Assembly: GCF_946222835.1 (NCBI RefSeq)
Contig: NZ_CAMIHD010000002.1
Location: forward strand, 248,001-312,000
From: an uncultured Corynebacterium sp.
GTDB lineage: Bacteria; Actinomycetota; Actinomycetes; Mycobacteriales; Mycobacteriaceae
Length of the DNA stretch: 64,000 nt
Direction: 5' to 3'
This document shows positions 21,708 through 31,233 of the stretch, piece after piece (positions within the stretch are counted from its first letter, which is position 1; the number at the start of each line of letters is the position of its first letter). The notes beneath the pieces were generated by a model. The model was not told the DNA's origin. It did not search any database and saw nothing but the letters and a program-made list of their open reading frames with translations. Position numbers and translations under genes: made by a program.

Positions 21708-22925
21708 ATGGCTTTCCAGACTCTTGACGATCTCCTCAAGGAAGGCGTTGAATCCCGCCACGTCCTCGTTCGTTCCGATTTCAATGTTCCCCTTGATGAA
21801 GAGGGAAATATTACTGATCCAAGTCGCATCAATGCCTCTCTGCCTACCATCAAGTCCCTGGTAGAGGGCGGTGCCAAGGTGATTCTCTCTGCCCACTTGG
21901 GCCGCCCCAAAGGGGAGGTAAACGCCAAGTACTCCTTGGCTCCAGTAGCAGAGGCCCTATCTGAGGCGCTTGACCAGTACGTTGCTTTGGCCGGTGATGT
22001 CACTGGGGAGGATGCTCATGAGCGGGCGAATGGCCTCAATGATGGCGACGTAATGCTGGTGGAAAACGTCCGCTTCGACGCGCGCGAGACTTCCAAGGAT
22101 GAGGCGGAACGCGGCAAGTTCGCCGACGAGCTTGCGGCGCTGGCGGCCGATAATGGTGCCTTTGTCTCTGATGGCTTTGGCGTTGTCCACCGTGCACAGG
22201 CATCCGTGTACGACGTCGCAAAGCGCTTGCCCGCTTACGCAGGAAAGCTAGTGGAAAAGGAGCTTTCGGTTCTTTCCACCGTGGCCAAGGAACCAGAGCA
22301 CCCGTACGTCGTTGTTCTGGGTGGCGCTAAGGTCTCGGATAAGCTCGGTGTTATTGAAGCGCTGGCTGGTAAGGCGGACAAGGTCATCATTGGCGGCGGC
22401 ATGTGCTACACCTTGTTGGCCGCTAAGGGCTACAACGTGCAGGAGTCTCTCCTGCAGGAAGATCAGATTGATAACTGCAAGGACCTCCTCGAGCGCTTTG
22501 GCGACAAGCTGGTTCTCCCGGTTGATCTCGTTGCAGCAAGCAAGTTCGCAGCAGATGCGGAAACTCAGGTGGTCGAGCTCGATAGCATTCCAGAGGGGTG
22601 GATGTCCCTGGATATTGGACCGAAGTCCGTGGAGAAGTTTGCGGAGGTTCTCGCATCTTCCAAGACCGTCTTCTGGAATGGTCCAATGGGCGTATTCGAG
22701 ATGGAGGCTTTCTCCAAGGGCACCGCTGGCGTAGCGCAGGCTATTATCGACGCCACTGCAAATAACGGATCCTTTTCTGTAGTCGGTGGCGGCGACTCTG
22801 CTGCGTCTGTGCGCATGCTCGGCTTGGATGAGGATGGCTTTAGCCACATCTCCACCGGTGGCGGCGCCTCCCTGGAGTACCTTGAAGGCAAGGAACTTCC
22901 GGGTGTATCCGTCCTTGAGTCCTAA
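21708..22925 (+). CDS. pgk: Phosphoglycerate kinase
   Basis: Makes ATP and 3-phosphoglycerate from 1,3-bisphosphoglycerate. The 405-residue protein is full length: [19 protein letters not shown] near the N-terminus, [31 protein letters not shown] at the domain hinge, [10 protein letters not shown], and the nucleotide-binding [11 protein letters not shown] near the C-terminus. AAGGAG lies eight bases before the ATG. The 116-base gap after gap has an AT-rich TTATATCTATAG that could hold an extra promoter. It is followed 39 bases later by tpiA. Confidence 0.97.
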   Translation: MAFQTLDDLLKEGVESRHVLVRSDFNVPLDEEGNITDPSRINASLPTIKSLVEGGAKVILSAHLGRPKGEVNAKYSLAPVAEALSEALDQYVALAGDVTGEDAHERANGLNDGDVMLVENVRFDARETSKDEAERGKFADELAALAADNGAFVSDGFGVVHRAQASVYDVAKRLPAYAGKLVEKELSVLSTVAKEPEHPYVVVLGGAKVSDKLGVIEALAGKADKVIIGGGMCYTLLAAKGYNVQESLLQEDQIDNCKDLLERFGDKLVLPVDLVAASKFAADAETQVVELDSIPEGWMSLDIGPKSVEKFAEVLASSKTVFWNGPMGVFEMEAFSKGTAGVAQAIIDATANNGSFSVVGGGDSAASVRMLGLDEDGFSHISTGGGASLEYLEGKELPGVSVLES

Positions 22926-22964
22926 AATCGCCTGATTAACTTGCCAGAAAGAGAGGAAGAATCC

Positions 22965-23747
22965 ATGGCACGTACCCCACTTATCGCAGGTAACTGGAAG
23001 ATGAACCTCGACCACGTCGAGGCCATCGGCTCCGTTCAGAAGTTCGCCTTTTCGCTGCCCAAGGATTATTACGAAAAGGTCGACGTGGCTTATATGGTCC
23101 CGTTTACTGATATCCGCACTATCCAGACCCTAGTAGAGGGCGATAAGCTGCAGATTAGCTACGGCGCGCAGGATATCTCTAAGCACGAATCCGGAGCATT
23201 CACCGGCGAGGTATCTGGCAAGATGCTGGCCAAGCTTGGCTGCAGCTGGGTTGTTGTGGGCCATTCGGAGCGCCGTCAGTACCACGGCGAGACCGATAAG
23301 CTGGTCGCAGAAAAGGCTGCCGCAGCCTTGGACAATGAAATCAGCCCCATCGTGTGCGTAGGCGAGCCACTGGCTGTGCGCGAGGCAGGAACCCACGTCG
23401 ACTACGTGGTTAACCAGACCCGTAATTCCTTGGCTGGTCTAAGCGCAGAGCAGATTGCCAAGACCGTCATCGCATATGAGCCAGTCTGGGCCATTGGTAC
23501 CGGCAAGGTGGCCTCCGCAGACGACGCCCAGGAAGTGTGCGCAGCCATCCGCGAGCTGGTGAAGGAGCTTGCAGGTGAAGAGGTTGCGGCAGGAATCCGC
23601 ATTCTTTACGGCGGTTCCGTCAAGGTTGATTCTGTTGCAGAAATCGTCAGCAAGCCGGACGTAGACGGCGGCCTTATTGGCGGCGCCTCCCTGGTGGGCG
23701 AGGAGTTTGCCAAGTTGGCTGCCAATGCAGCCAATGCCCTGAGCTAA
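22965..23747 (+). CDS. tpiA: Triosephosphate isomerase
   Basis: Interconverts dihydroxyacetone phosphate and glyceraldehyde-3-phosphate. The 260-residue TIM barrel starts [15 protein letters not shown] with the catalytic Lys, has the His in [14 protein letters not shown], the catalytic Glu in [15 protein letters not shown], and the phosphate loop [11 protein letters not shown]. The ATG at 22965 lies after AGAGAGGA; a start 24 bases upstream is possible but adds an atypical extension. It closes the glycolytic block and is followed by a strong stem. Confidence 0.96.
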   Translation: MARTPLIAGNWKMNLDHVEAIGSVQKFAFSLPKDYYEKVDVAYMVPFTDIRTIQTLVEGDKLQISYGAQDISKHESGAFTGEVSGKMLAKLGCSWVVVGHSERRQYHGETDKLVAEKAAAALDNEISPIVCVGEPLAVREAGTHVDYVVNQTRNSLAGLSAEQIAKTVIAYEPVWAIGTGKVASADDAQEVCAAIRELVKELAGEEVAAGIRILYGGSVKVDSVAEIVSKPDVDGGLIGGASLVGEEFAKLAANAANALS

Positions 23748-23780
23748 CAGGAGTTATCACCTGTTACAGGTTCGCGCGGC

Positions 23781-23811
23781 GGCGCGGGTTGGAATGGTTC
23801 CAGCCCGCGCC
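23781..23811 (+). terminator. Stem-loop after tpiA
   Basis: GGCGCGGGTTGGAA (23781-23794) pairs with TTCCAGCCCGCGCC (23798-23811): 14 pairs with one wobble and a 3-base loop. There is no U tract, so it may be a pause or Rho-type stop, or an RNA-stabilising end of the gap-pgk-tpi message. Confidence 0.6.
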
Positions 23812-23929
23812 ATCGTGTACAGTGGGCCGGTGTGATTGCTTTGCTGGACGCAAAGCGAAAAGTACGAATCCGCGCTAGCGGGTGGCAAGAGTCAACCGCA
23901 GGCGCACGTTAGAAATAAGGATTATCCTC

Positions 23930-24163
23930 ATGGTCTTGGCACTGGAAATCATCTTGGTCATCGCTGCTATTTTGATGTCCATCTTCGTGCTATTGCACAA
24001 GGGCAAAGGCGGCGGCCTGTCCAGTCTCTTCGGCGGTGGCGTGCAGTCGAACCTTTCCGGCTCGACCGTCGTGGAAAAGAACCTGGACCGCTACACGATC
24101 GTCATGGTTATCATCTGGCTTGCGTGCATCGTGGGCCTAAACCTAATCCAGGCATTCGCTTAA
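23930..24163 (+). CDS. secG: Preprotein translocase subunit SecG
   Basis: A 77-residue membrane protein of the SecYEG channel. Two hydrophobic segments (about residues 1-22, VLALEIILVIAAILMSIFVL, and 54-74, IVMVIIWLACIVGLNLIQ) flank the family loop HKGKGGGLSSLFGG. AAATAAGGA precedes the ATG at 23930; an upstream in-frame start would add a charged stretch unlike SecG. It follows tpiA, as in many actinobacteria, and has its own strong terminator. Confidence 0.93.
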   Translation: MVLALEIILVIAAILMSIFVLLHKGKGGGLSSLFGGGVQSNLSGSTVVEKNLDRYTIVMVIIWLACIVGLNLIQAFA

Positions 24164-24182
24164 GCCTCGAACTCGGATAACG

Positions 24183-24258
24183 AAAGCGCCGGAACCGCCT
24201 TCCTGCCACCTAGTTCCCTGGGGGGGAACTAGAAGTGGGGAAGGAGTACCGGCGCTTT
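24183..24258 (+). terminator. secG terminator (two-part hairpin)
   Basis: AAAGCGCCGG (24183-24192) pairs with CCGGCGCTTT (24249-24258), enclosing a second hairpin CTAGTTCCC/GGGAACTAG (24210-24218 with 24224-24232). TTTT follows on the plus strand. It can also serve the convergent pgl gene. C. glutamicum has ppc at this point; nothing of it is left here. Confidence 0.8.
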
Positions 24259-24312
24259 TGCGTCAAGCGCTAGGTGCGGCGTGGGGCTGCGCGCACACTG
24301 CGATTTTTCTGC

Positions 24313-25074
24313 CTATAACTGGGAAGCGGCGTCGTCTGCAAGAAACAGAATCGTTTCCTCTCTGCCTTGCGCGCCAGCCGCCGGCCATTCCTCAGCTACA
24401 GCGCCTTCAACAACGTGCTTTGCCGCTTCTGCCTTGGCCTCGCCGGCCACGAGTAACCAGATGCGCTCGGCCTTGTTTATAGCGGGAAGAGTAAGGGTAA
24501 TTCGCTCGCTTGGCGGCTTAGGAGAATCATGCACGGGAACAGCCAGCTCCTCCTGTTCCCGGACTGCAGCAGAATGGGGGAATAAGGAGTTAATATGGCC
24601 CTCTTCACCCATACCTAGTAGGTGTAGATCGAATCCATTAGGGGCGAATTCCTTCAGCTCTGGCTCGTACGCACTCGCCGCCGCCTCCATGGATACCGCG
24701 CCCAGATCAAAACCATGTATATTCTGGTCTGGGATATCTACGTGATTGAGCAGGGCACTGCGTGCTTGGCCCTCATTAGAATCTGGGTCGGAGACGGGGA
24801 CATTGCGCTCGTCGCCGAAAAAGACGTGAACGCGTGACCAATCGATGCGCTGAGCGGGAAAGTTTTCACCCTGTTGCTGCGCCGCGAAGTCTAAACGAGC
24901 GAGCTCGTGGAGGACGCCGATTCCAGCTCCACCGCCGGTGAGGACGACTCGCGCTACACCATCGTGGTGGAGTCCACCTCCGGCTGCTTGGATACGCGCT
25001 ACTGTATCCACGAACTTCAATGCGGCCTGGGAAATAAGCTCATCCACATCGCTTACGCGGTGAAGAGTGACCAT
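24313..25074 (-). CDS. pgl: 6-phosphogluconolactonase
   Basis: Hydrolyses 6-phosphogluconolactone in the oxidative pentose phosphate pathway. The 253-residue protein is of the SugarP isomerase-like (DevB) type. It shows VVLTGGGAGIGVLHEL, VFFGDERNVPVSDPDSN and the catalytic region LLGMGEEGHINSLFPHS, with TLPAINKAERIWLLVAGEAK near the end. It is the last gene of the tkt-tal-zwf-opcA-pgl block, 42 bases after opcA, and is known as devB in C. glutamicum. Confidence 0.95.
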   Translation of the reverse strand: MVTLHRVSDVDELISQAALKFVDTVARIQAAGGGLHHDGVARVVLTGGGAGIGVLHELARLDFAAQQQGENFPAQRIDWSRVHVFFGDERNVPVSDPDSNEGQARSALLNHVDIPDQNIHGFDLGAVSMEAAASAYEPELKEFAPNGFDLHLLGMGEEGHINSLFPHSAAVREQEELAVPVHDSPKPPSERITLTLPAINKAERIWLLVAGEAKAEAAKHVVEGAVAEEWPAAGAQGREETILFLADDAASQL

Positions 25075-25116
25075 TATGTATCGCTATCCTTTGCAAAGAT
25101 TCGGAGTTAAGCCGTT

Positions 25117-26052
25117 TTAGTGCTTACTGTAGCCTACCTGGGCAAGCCCGCGAAGCGCTTGGGCATATGTCTTATCGGCATCCAAATGGCGCAATTCCTC
25201 TGAGAGAACCTCCGCCTGGGAGCGCTTACTTAGGCTCACTAAGGAATCCGGGGAGCCCGGAACGCACACACGTACCGTGCGTTCATCGATGACGTCTACG
25301 TCCACGTGGCTTGTCTCGCGGTTAAACCGCAAATGGGTCACCGGGAAGTAGGACTCCTGGGATTCGGCCACAGTGCGCTGAACAGGAACTGCTAGACGGT
25401 CTAGGAGCCATCCGGCTGCGAAATCCGGAGCCGGATGCCCGGCGGGTCCAGCCACTTCGACTGACTTCACAGGTTCGTGAGGACGGCGGTCTAGGGCGGA
25501 GGCGACGACACCGCGCCACAAGGTAATGGCAGCCCAAGACATATCGGAATCGCCGGGCGTATAGCCGGCTGATAGCGTGCGAAGATCTTCGCCGGTGACA
25601 CGTCCGTCGAAAGCTACATTAGTAATGCGGCGCTGAGCCAGCTTTCCCACCGAGCTGGAGGCCGGGTCGGGCGGGCACAGGGTAGGCCACCAGGCGACCA
25701 GGGGAGTATCAGGAAGAAGCAGCGGGGTAACGACTGCCTCGTCTTGGTTCGCCAGAGCGCCATGGAGCTTCATGATGACCATCTCGGAGGCACCAGCTTC
25801 ACCGCCCACGCGCAGCTGCGCGTCGAGGTGCGTTTCTGCTTGTGGGTCTCCCGTGACAACCACCAATACTCGCGATGGGTGCTCGTGGGAGGCATCGCGT
25901 ACGGAGGCGAGAATGTTTTCCAGGTTATCTTCCTCGCGGGCCGCCACGATTAGGGTGAGTACGCGCCCAGTAGTGAGGGTGTAATGCTCCTGCGCCTCCA
26001 CGAGCTTTTTGGAGATTTCGCGCGTTGTGGTGTTGGGCAATGGGATAATCAT
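25117..26052 (-). CDS. opcA: Glucose-6-phosphate dehydrogenase assembly protein OpcA
   Basis: A 311-residue OpcA protein. In actinobacteria and cyanobacteria OpcA is needed for full activity of glucose-6-phosphate dehydrogenase, with which it forms a complex. It begins IIPLPNTTTREISKKLVEAQ and has the conserved stretches PLLLPDTPLVAWWPTLCP and DSDMSWAAITLWRGVVA. AGGAGG lies nine bases before the ATG. It starts 14 bases after zwf, as in C. glutamicum. Confidence 0.95.
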   Translation of the reverse strand: MIIPLPNTTTREISKKLVEAQEHYTLTTGRVLTLIVAAREEDNLENILASVRDASHEHPSRVLVVVTGDPQAETHLDAQLRVGGEAGASEMVIMKLHGALANQDEAVVTPLLLPDTPLVAWWPTLCPPDPASSSVGKLAQRRITNVAFDGRVTGEDLRTLSAGYTPGDSDMSWAAITLWRGVVASALDRRPHEPVKSVEVAGPAGHPAPDFAAGWLLDRLAVPVQRTVAESQESYFPVTHLRFNRETSHVDVDVIDERTVRVCVPGSPDSLVSLSKRSQAEVLSEELRHLDADKTYAQALRGLAQVGYSKH

Positions 26053-26066
26053 TGTCTGCGTCCCTC

Positions 26067-27599
26067 CTATGGGCGGCGCCAGGAGTGGCCCCGGCGGCGC
26101 AACATTCTATCGGCGGATTCCGGCCCCCAGGTGCCAGCACGGTACTCTTCCGGCTGTCCTGCTTCGGCCCAGTAATCGATGATGGGGTCCAAAATCGACC
26201 ATGAAAGTTCTACCTCTTCGTTGGTGGGGAAGAGCGAAGACTCGTCCAAAAGCGCATCCAAAATCAATCGCTCATAGGCCTCTGGAGACTCCTCAGTAAA
26301 GGCCTCAGCATAGGCAAAGTCCATGTTGACGTCGCGGACCTCCATAGTGGAGCCGGGCACCTTGGAGCCAAAGCGCATGGTTACGCCTTCATCCGGCTGT
26401 ACGCGGATGACCACGGCATTTCTGCCCAGCGCATCGGTCTGGCCATCGACAAATGGCTGATTGGGCGCCGCTTTGAAAACCAGCGCAATCTCGGTCACTC
26501 GGCGTCCCAAGCGCTTGCCCGTGCGCAGGTAGAAAGGTACTCCTCCCCAGCGACGGGAGTTGACTTCCAAGGTGCAGGCGGCGTAGGTCTCCGTAGTGGA
26601 CTCTGGATCAAAACCCTCTTCTTCGCGCAAACCCTTGACAAATTCGGAGCCCTGCCAACCAGCGGAGTACTGGCCGCGAGCAGTGGTCTTGTTGAGAGGG
26701 TGAACGGCGTGGGTAGCGCGAAGTACCTTCACCTTCTCTGCTTGCAGTGCCTCCGGATCGAAAGAGGATGGTTCTTCCATCGCTACAAGTGCCAAAAGCT
26801 GAAGCAGGTGGTTTTGGATGACATCTCGTGCTGCGCCGATGCCGTCATAGTAGCCAGCGCGGCCGCCTAGCCCGATGTCTTCGGCCATGGTGATCTGGAC
26901 GTGATCGATATAGTGGGCGTTCCACATTGGTTCAAAAATCTGATTGGCAAAGCGCAACGCCATGATGTTTTGAACCGTCTCTTTGCCCAAATAATGATCA
27001 ATGCGGAACACCGCGGACTCAGGGAAGACTGCGTTGACAATCTCATTGAGTTTGCGCGCCGATTCTTGGTCGTGGCCGAAAGGCTTTTCAATGATGACGC
27101 GGCGCCATGAGTCTTCAACGGAGTTGGCCATGCCCACGCGCTCAAGCTGGTGGCAGATATTGGAGAAGAATTCTGGGGGAACGGATAGGTAGTACGCCCA
27201 GTTACTGCCGGTGCCTCGCTCGCGATCTAGCTCGCCCAAGCGGGCAGAGAGGCGATCGAAGCCAGCATCATCAAAGGATCCTTGAACGAATTCGATGCCC
27301 TGAGACAAATGCTGCCATACATCCTCATTGAACTCGGTGCGCGAGCCCGCTACAACGGCCGAGCGAACATAGTCGCAGAATGCAACCTTGTCCCAGTCAC
27401 GGCGACCATAACCCACAAGTGTAAAGCCAGCGGGTAGGAGACCTCGGCTCGCTAGGTCATAGATCGCGGGCAGAAGCTTTTTATATGCTAGGTCACCTGT
27501 TACACCGAAGATGACCATGCCCGCGGGTCCTGCGATTCGCGGCAATCGCTTGTCGCTGGCATTGCGCAAGGGGTTGACCCAAGCGGCTGAGTCGGTCAC
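26067..27599 (-). CDS. zwf: Glucose-6-phosphate 1-dehydrogenase
   Basis: First enzyme of the oxidative pentose phosphate pathway, making NADPH and 6-phosphogluconolactone. The 510-residue protein has the nucleotide-binding MVIFGVTGDLAYKKLLPAIY, the substrate-binding FRIDHYLGKETVQNIMALRF with the catalytic His region, and the C-terminal PFYLRTGKRLGRRVTEI. GTG at 27599 follows AAGGA by six bases. A perfect hairpin between tal and zwf suggests that zwf-opcA-pgl may also be transcribed on its own. Confidence 0.96.
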   Translation of the reverse strand: MTDSAAWVNPLRNASDKRLPRIAGPAGMVIFGVTGDLAYKKLLPAIYDLASRGLLPAGFTLVGYGRRDWDKVAFCDYVRSAVVAGSRTEFNEDVWQHLSQGIEFVQGSFDDAGFDRLSARLGELDRERGTGSNWAYYLSVPPEFFSNICHQLERVGMANSVEDSWRRVIIEKPFGHDQESARKLNEIVNAVFPESAVFRIDHYLGKETVQNIMALRFANQIFEPMWNAHYIDHVQITMAEDIGLGGRAGYYDGIGAARDVIQNHLLQLLALVAMEEPSSFDPEALQAEKVKVLRATHAVHPLNKTTARGQYSAGWQGSEFVKGLREEEGFDPESTTETYAACTLEVNSRRWGGVPFYLRTGKRLGRRVTEIALVFKAAPNQPFVDGQTDALGRNAVVIRVQPDEGVTMRFGSKVPGSTMEVRDVNMDFAYAEAFTEESPEAYERLILDALLDESSLFPTNEEVELSWSILDPIIDYWAEAGQPEEYRAGTWGPESADRMLRRRGHSWRRP

Positions 27600-27656
27600 G
27601 AAGAATCCTTCCTGAGTTTATGGGGCTTTTAGCTCGCTAATATTCTTGCGGCAGAA

Positions 27657-27682
27657 TGCCCCGCCGATTTCTCGGCGGGGCA
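27657..27682 (-). terminator. Hairpin between tal and zwf
   Basis: TGCCCCGCCGA (27657-27667) pairs perfectly with TCGGCGGGGCA (27672-27682) over a 4-base loop. It sits inside the pentose phosphate block, with TTCTGCC following on the minus strand. It may attenuate readthrough from tkt-tal into zwf-opcA-pgl. Confidence 0.65.
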
Positions 27683-27699
27683 CAAGTCACACGGCTAGT

Positions 27700-28785
27700 T
27701 TACGCTAGTCGTTCCTCAATGGAAGCAAGCAGTTCATTCCACGCGGCAACAAACTTATCCACGCCCTCGCGTTCCAGCACCGCAAAGACGTCATCGAAAT
27801 CAATCCCGACCTCTTCTAGCTGGGCAAACACGCCCTCTGCTGCCTCGCGGCTATCGGAGAGCGTATCGCCATGGAGATTGCCGTCCGAGAGAACCGCATC
27901 AATGGTCTTTTCCGGCATTGTGTTGACGGTATGCGGACCGGCCAGCTCAGAAACGTACATAGTGGCTGGGTAATCTGGGTTCTTCATTCCGGTAGAAGCC
28001 CACAATGGGCGCTGGAGGTGAGCGCCTTCTGGTAGGTCGGCGTCGTCAAGCAGGGCGTCCTGGAAGAGTGCATAAGCGCGCTGTGCATTGGCGACGCCCG
28101 CCTTACCGCGCAGTGCCAGAGCAATCTCACTGCCAATGGCCTCCAAGCGCTTGTCCACTTCGGTATCCAAGCGGGAAACGAAGAAGGAAGCAACGGAATG
28201 GATAGACGATACATCTTTGCCGGATTCAGCGGCGCGCTTGAGGCCGGCACGGAAGGCCTCGATGACGTCGCGGTAGCGATCCACGGAGAAGATCAGGGTG
28301 ACATTGACGCTGATTCCTTCAGCCAAGGCATCCTCAATGGCAGGTAGGGAGCCGGTGGTGGCCGGAATCTTAATCATCACGTTAGGACGATCCACCTTGG
28401 ACCACAGCTCACGCGCCTGTTCGAGGGTAGCCGTAGCGTCATCAGAAATTCGCGGGTCAACCTCGATGGAGACACGCCCATCTGCTCCATCGGTAGAAGA
28501 GTAAATATCCGCAAAGAGATCGCAAGCATTCTTGACGTCTTCGATAGCCAATGCATACACCGCTTCATCGGCGGAGGCTTTGGCTTCCTTCAACGTAGAA
28601 AGCTCAGCGTCGTAGGCGGTGCCATTGGTCATGGCCGCGGCGAAAATCGCGGGATTGGTGGTCACTCCCACGATAGACTTAGTGGAAATGACCTCCTCGA
28701 GATTGCCCGAGACTAGGCGCTCACGAGACAGATCATCGAGCCAGGTTGAGGTTCCCAGCTGGGCGAGTTCGGAAATGTGGTTCAT
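27700..28785 (-). CDS. tal: Transaldolase
   Basis: Transfers a dihydroxyacetone unit between sugar phosphates in the non-oxidative pentose phosphate pathway. At 361 residues it is of the actinobacterial long type. It starts ISELAQLGTSTWLDDLSRERL, has IVGVTTNPAIFAAAM, the Schiff-base Lys in NVMIKIPATTGSLPAIEDAL, and SVNVTLIFSVDRY after it. It starts 27 bases after tkt and is followed by a hairpin before zwf. Confidence 0.96.
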   Translation of the reverse strand: MNHISELAQLGTSTWLDDLSRERLVSGNLEEVISTKSIVGVTTNPAIFAAAMTNGTAYDAELSTLKEAKASADEAVYALAIEDVKNACDLFADIYSSTDGADGRVSIEVDPRISDDATATLEQARELWSKVDRPNVMIKIPATTGSLPAIEDALAEGISVNVTLIFSVDRYRDVIEAFRAGLKRAAESGKDVSSIHSVASFFVSRLDTEVDKRLEAIGSEIALALRGKAGVANAQRAYALFQDALLDDADLPEGAHLQRPLWASTGMKNPDYPATMYVSELAGPHTVNTMPEKTIDAVLSDGNLHGDTLSDSREAAEGVFAQLEEVGIDFDDVFAVLEREGVDKFVAAWNELLASIEERLA

Positions 28786-28812
28786 GCTTTATCCTTATCC
28801 AAGCTTAGAGAT

Positions 28813-30921
28813 TTACTTCTTCACAGCGGCTAGGGACTCCTGCGCCGCTTCAACGATCGCGGCGGTGGTGAACCCAAATTTCTCAAAGAGTTCGCCCGCA
28901 GGGGCAGACGCGCCGTAATGCTCAATGGAGATGGTGCGGCCGAAAGAACCGGTGTATTTATGCCATGGCATCGCGATACCGGCCTCGATAGACACACGGG
29001 CCTGCACGGCGCTCGGGAGCACGGATTCGCGATACGCGGCATCTTGCTCATCGAACCATTCGAGGCACGGTGCGGAGACAACGCGGGTGGCGATTCCAGC
29101 TGCTTCTAGTTCCTTGGCGGTGGCGACGGCAAGCTGCACCTCAGAGCCCGTAGCAATGAGGATGACGTCTGGCTCGTCCTTGGACGCTTCCACCAAAACA
29201 TAAGCGCCGCGGCGGACGCCATCACGTGCCTTCTCCTTCGTTCCTTCCAGCACCGGTAGACCCTGGCGGCTCAAAGCGAGGCCCTTAGGGGCAGCCTTGT
29301 ACTCGAGGGCCGCAGCCCATGCCTGTGCGGTTTCATTAGCATCTGCCGGGCGAATAACGGACAGGTTCGGGATAGCGCGGAGAGCGGAAAGGGTCTCGAC
29401 CGGCTGGTGGGTTGGGCCGTCTTCTCCCAAACCAATGGAGTCATGGGTCCATACATAGTAGGTATCGGTGGACATCAGCGAACCCAAGCGCACAGCGGGG
29501 TACTGGTACTCGGAGAAGATGAGGAAGGTGCCGCCATAGACACGGGTATTGCCGTGTAACGCAATTCCATTCATGATTGCGGACATTGCGTGTTCGCGAA
29601 TACCGAAGTGCAGGTTGCGGCCATAGGGCTGAGCCGACCACATATCGGTGGTGATGGCTGCAGGGCCGAAGGATTCCGCGCCCTTAATCACGGTGTTATT
29701 AGAACCGGCAAGGTCTGCAGATCCGCCCCACATCTCTGGCAGGGATGCGGCCAAGGCCTGGATGGTAGCTTCAGAAGCCTTACGGGTAGCCAAAGACTCA
29801 CCAGGTTCCCACACCGGAAGATCTGCATCGAAATCCTGCGGCAGTTCGCGCGCATTCATGCGGTCGAATAGCGCCTTATTCTCCGGATTAGCCGCAGCCC
29901 ATGCGTCGAACTTCTCTTGCCACGCAGAGTGCTTCTCTGCGCCGCGCTCACGCAACTTGCGGGTATGCGCGATGACTTCTTCATCGATATGGAAGCTGCG
30001 CTCCGGATCGAAGCCCAAGACTTCCTTTGTGGCAGCTACCTCGTCATCGCCCAACGCTGCACCGTGGACACCGCCGGTATTCATTTTATTCGGGGCAGGG
30101 TAGCCGATAACCGTCTTTACGCGGATGAAAGACGGACGATCGGTTTCTGCTTGAGCAGCCTTAACAGCAGCCTCAATGGCTACGACATCTTCTCCGGATT
30201 CCACCGTTTGAACGTGCCAGCCGTAGGCCTCATATCGGGCAACCACATCTTCATTGAAGGCAATATTCGTATCATCTTCAATAGAAATGCGGTTATCATC
30301 CCAGAAAACGATGAGGTTGCCGAGCTTTTGCGTGCCAGCCAGGGAAGAGGCCTCGGCGGTCACTCCCTCTTGCAGGTCGCCATCGGAGGCGATGGTGTAG
30401 ATGTAGTGATCGAAGGGGGATTCACCAGCGGGAGCCTCCGGGTCAAAAAGGCCGCGCTCTTTACGCGCCGCCATGGCCATGCCTACGGAGGAAGCTAGGC
30501 CTTGGCCAAGAGGGCCAGTGGTGATTTCTACGCCGTCGGTGTGGTGCACCTCGGGGTGGCCTGGGGTGCGCGAACCCCACGTACGCAACTGCTTGAGGTC
30601 TTCCAACTCCAGGCCAAAGCCGCCCAGGTAGAGCTGAATGTATTGCGTAAGGGAAGAGTGTCCAACAGAAAGGACGAACCGGTCACGGCCGGCCCAGTGC
30701 ACGTCAGCGGGATCATGGTCAATGACGCGCTGGTACAGGGTGTAGGCAAGGGGAGCGAGAGACATCGCCGTACCCGGGTGGCCGGAACCGCATTTTTGCA
30801 CGGCATCAGCGGCTAGTACTCGCACGGTGTCGACGGCGCGGGTGTCAGACTCCGACCAATCCTCCGGATAACGCCGCTCAACCATAGATTGGAGCTCTGG
30901 GGACAACTTATCTTTCGACAC
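28813..30921 (-). CDS. tkt: Transketolase
   Basis: Thiamine-diphosphate enzyme transferring two-carbon units in the pentose phosphate pathway. The 702-residue protein has the N-terminal cofactor motif GSGHPGTAMSLAPLAYTLYQ, the ThDP signature ASDGDLQEGVTAEASSLAGT with FWDDNRISIEDD, and the transketolase motif GEDGPTHQPVETLSALRAIP. The GTG at 30921 (VSKDKLSPELQ) has GAGG eight bases upstream; a TTG at 30948 is in frame but has a poorer context. It is the first gene of the pentose phosphate block and has a consensus -10 element upstream. Confidence 0.95.
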   Translation of the reverse strand: MSKDKLSPELQSMVERRYPEDWSESDTRAVDTVRVLAADAVQKCGSGHPGTAMSLAPLAYTLYQRVIDHDPADVHWAGRDRFVLSVGHSSLTQYIQLYLGGFGLELEDLKQLRTWGSRTPGHPEVHHTDGVEITTGPLGQGLASSVGMAMAARKERGLFDPEAPAGESPFDHYIYTIASDGDLQEGVTAEASSLAGTQKLGNLIVFWDDNRISIEDDTNIAFNEDVVARYEAYGWHVQTVESGEDVVAIEAAVKAAQAETDRPSFIRVKTVIGYPAPNKMNTGGVHGAALGDDEVAATKEVLGFDPERSFHIDEEVIAHTRKLRERGAEKHSAWQEKFDAWAAANPENKALFDRMNARELPQDFDADLPVWEPGESLATRKASEATIQALAASLPEMWGGSADLAGSNNTVIKGAESFGPAAITTDMWSAQPYGRNLHFGIREHAMSAIMNGIALHGNTRVYGGTFLIFSEYQYPAVRLGSLMSTDTYYVWTHDSIGLGEDGPTHQPVETLSALRAIPNLSVIRPADANETAQAWAAALEYKAAPKGLALSRQGLPVLEGTKEKARDGVRRGAYVLVEASKDEPDVILIATGSEVQLAVATAKELEAAGIATRVVSAPCLEWFDEQDAAYRESVLPSAVQARVSIEAGIAMPWHKYTGSFGRTISIEHYGASAPAGELFEKFGFTTAAIVEAAQESLAAVKK

Positions 30922-31233
30922 TGGAAAGCCTCGCTTACGTCTAGGCAAAAAGTACTTAACTTTATTCAGTCTAGTAATTTTTTAACCGGCGGTGCGCAAT
31001 TATAGAAAGCTAGGCATAAACGGTATGCTGGCATGGCTAAGCGGTGCGCGCGAGCACGCAAGAGCGTGCGCCAAATCTAGCGGCCATAGGTCTGTAACCT
31101 CTCGCGCCTGCGCCGAAAAATGTGAGTGAGAGAACTGGAACTTTTTCACGGGCATGTGCGACCGCTAGGGGTGACCGCGCGCAGGAGATGCGCGAGGCAC
31201 AGTTCACCAACGTTCAGATAGTGGAGGAATCCC
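30922..31233. other. Divergent promoter region tkt / ctaB
   Basis: About 310 bases between the divergent tkt and ctaB genes. On the minus strand a perfect TATAAT lies at 31004-30999, and on the plus strand a TATGCT at 31024-31029, so the two promoters probably overlap. The ctaB-proximal part (31030-31200) is GC-rich with CGCGCGAGCACGC-type runs and no open frame. I recognise no RNA gene in it. Confidence 0.5.
30999..31004 (-). promoter_or_regulatory. Candidate -10 element of tkt
   Basis: The minus strand reads TATAAT here, about 80 bases before the tkt start. A weak -35 region lies near 31022-31027. A perfect hexamer fits a strongly expressed pentose phosphate operon. Confidence 0.5.
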
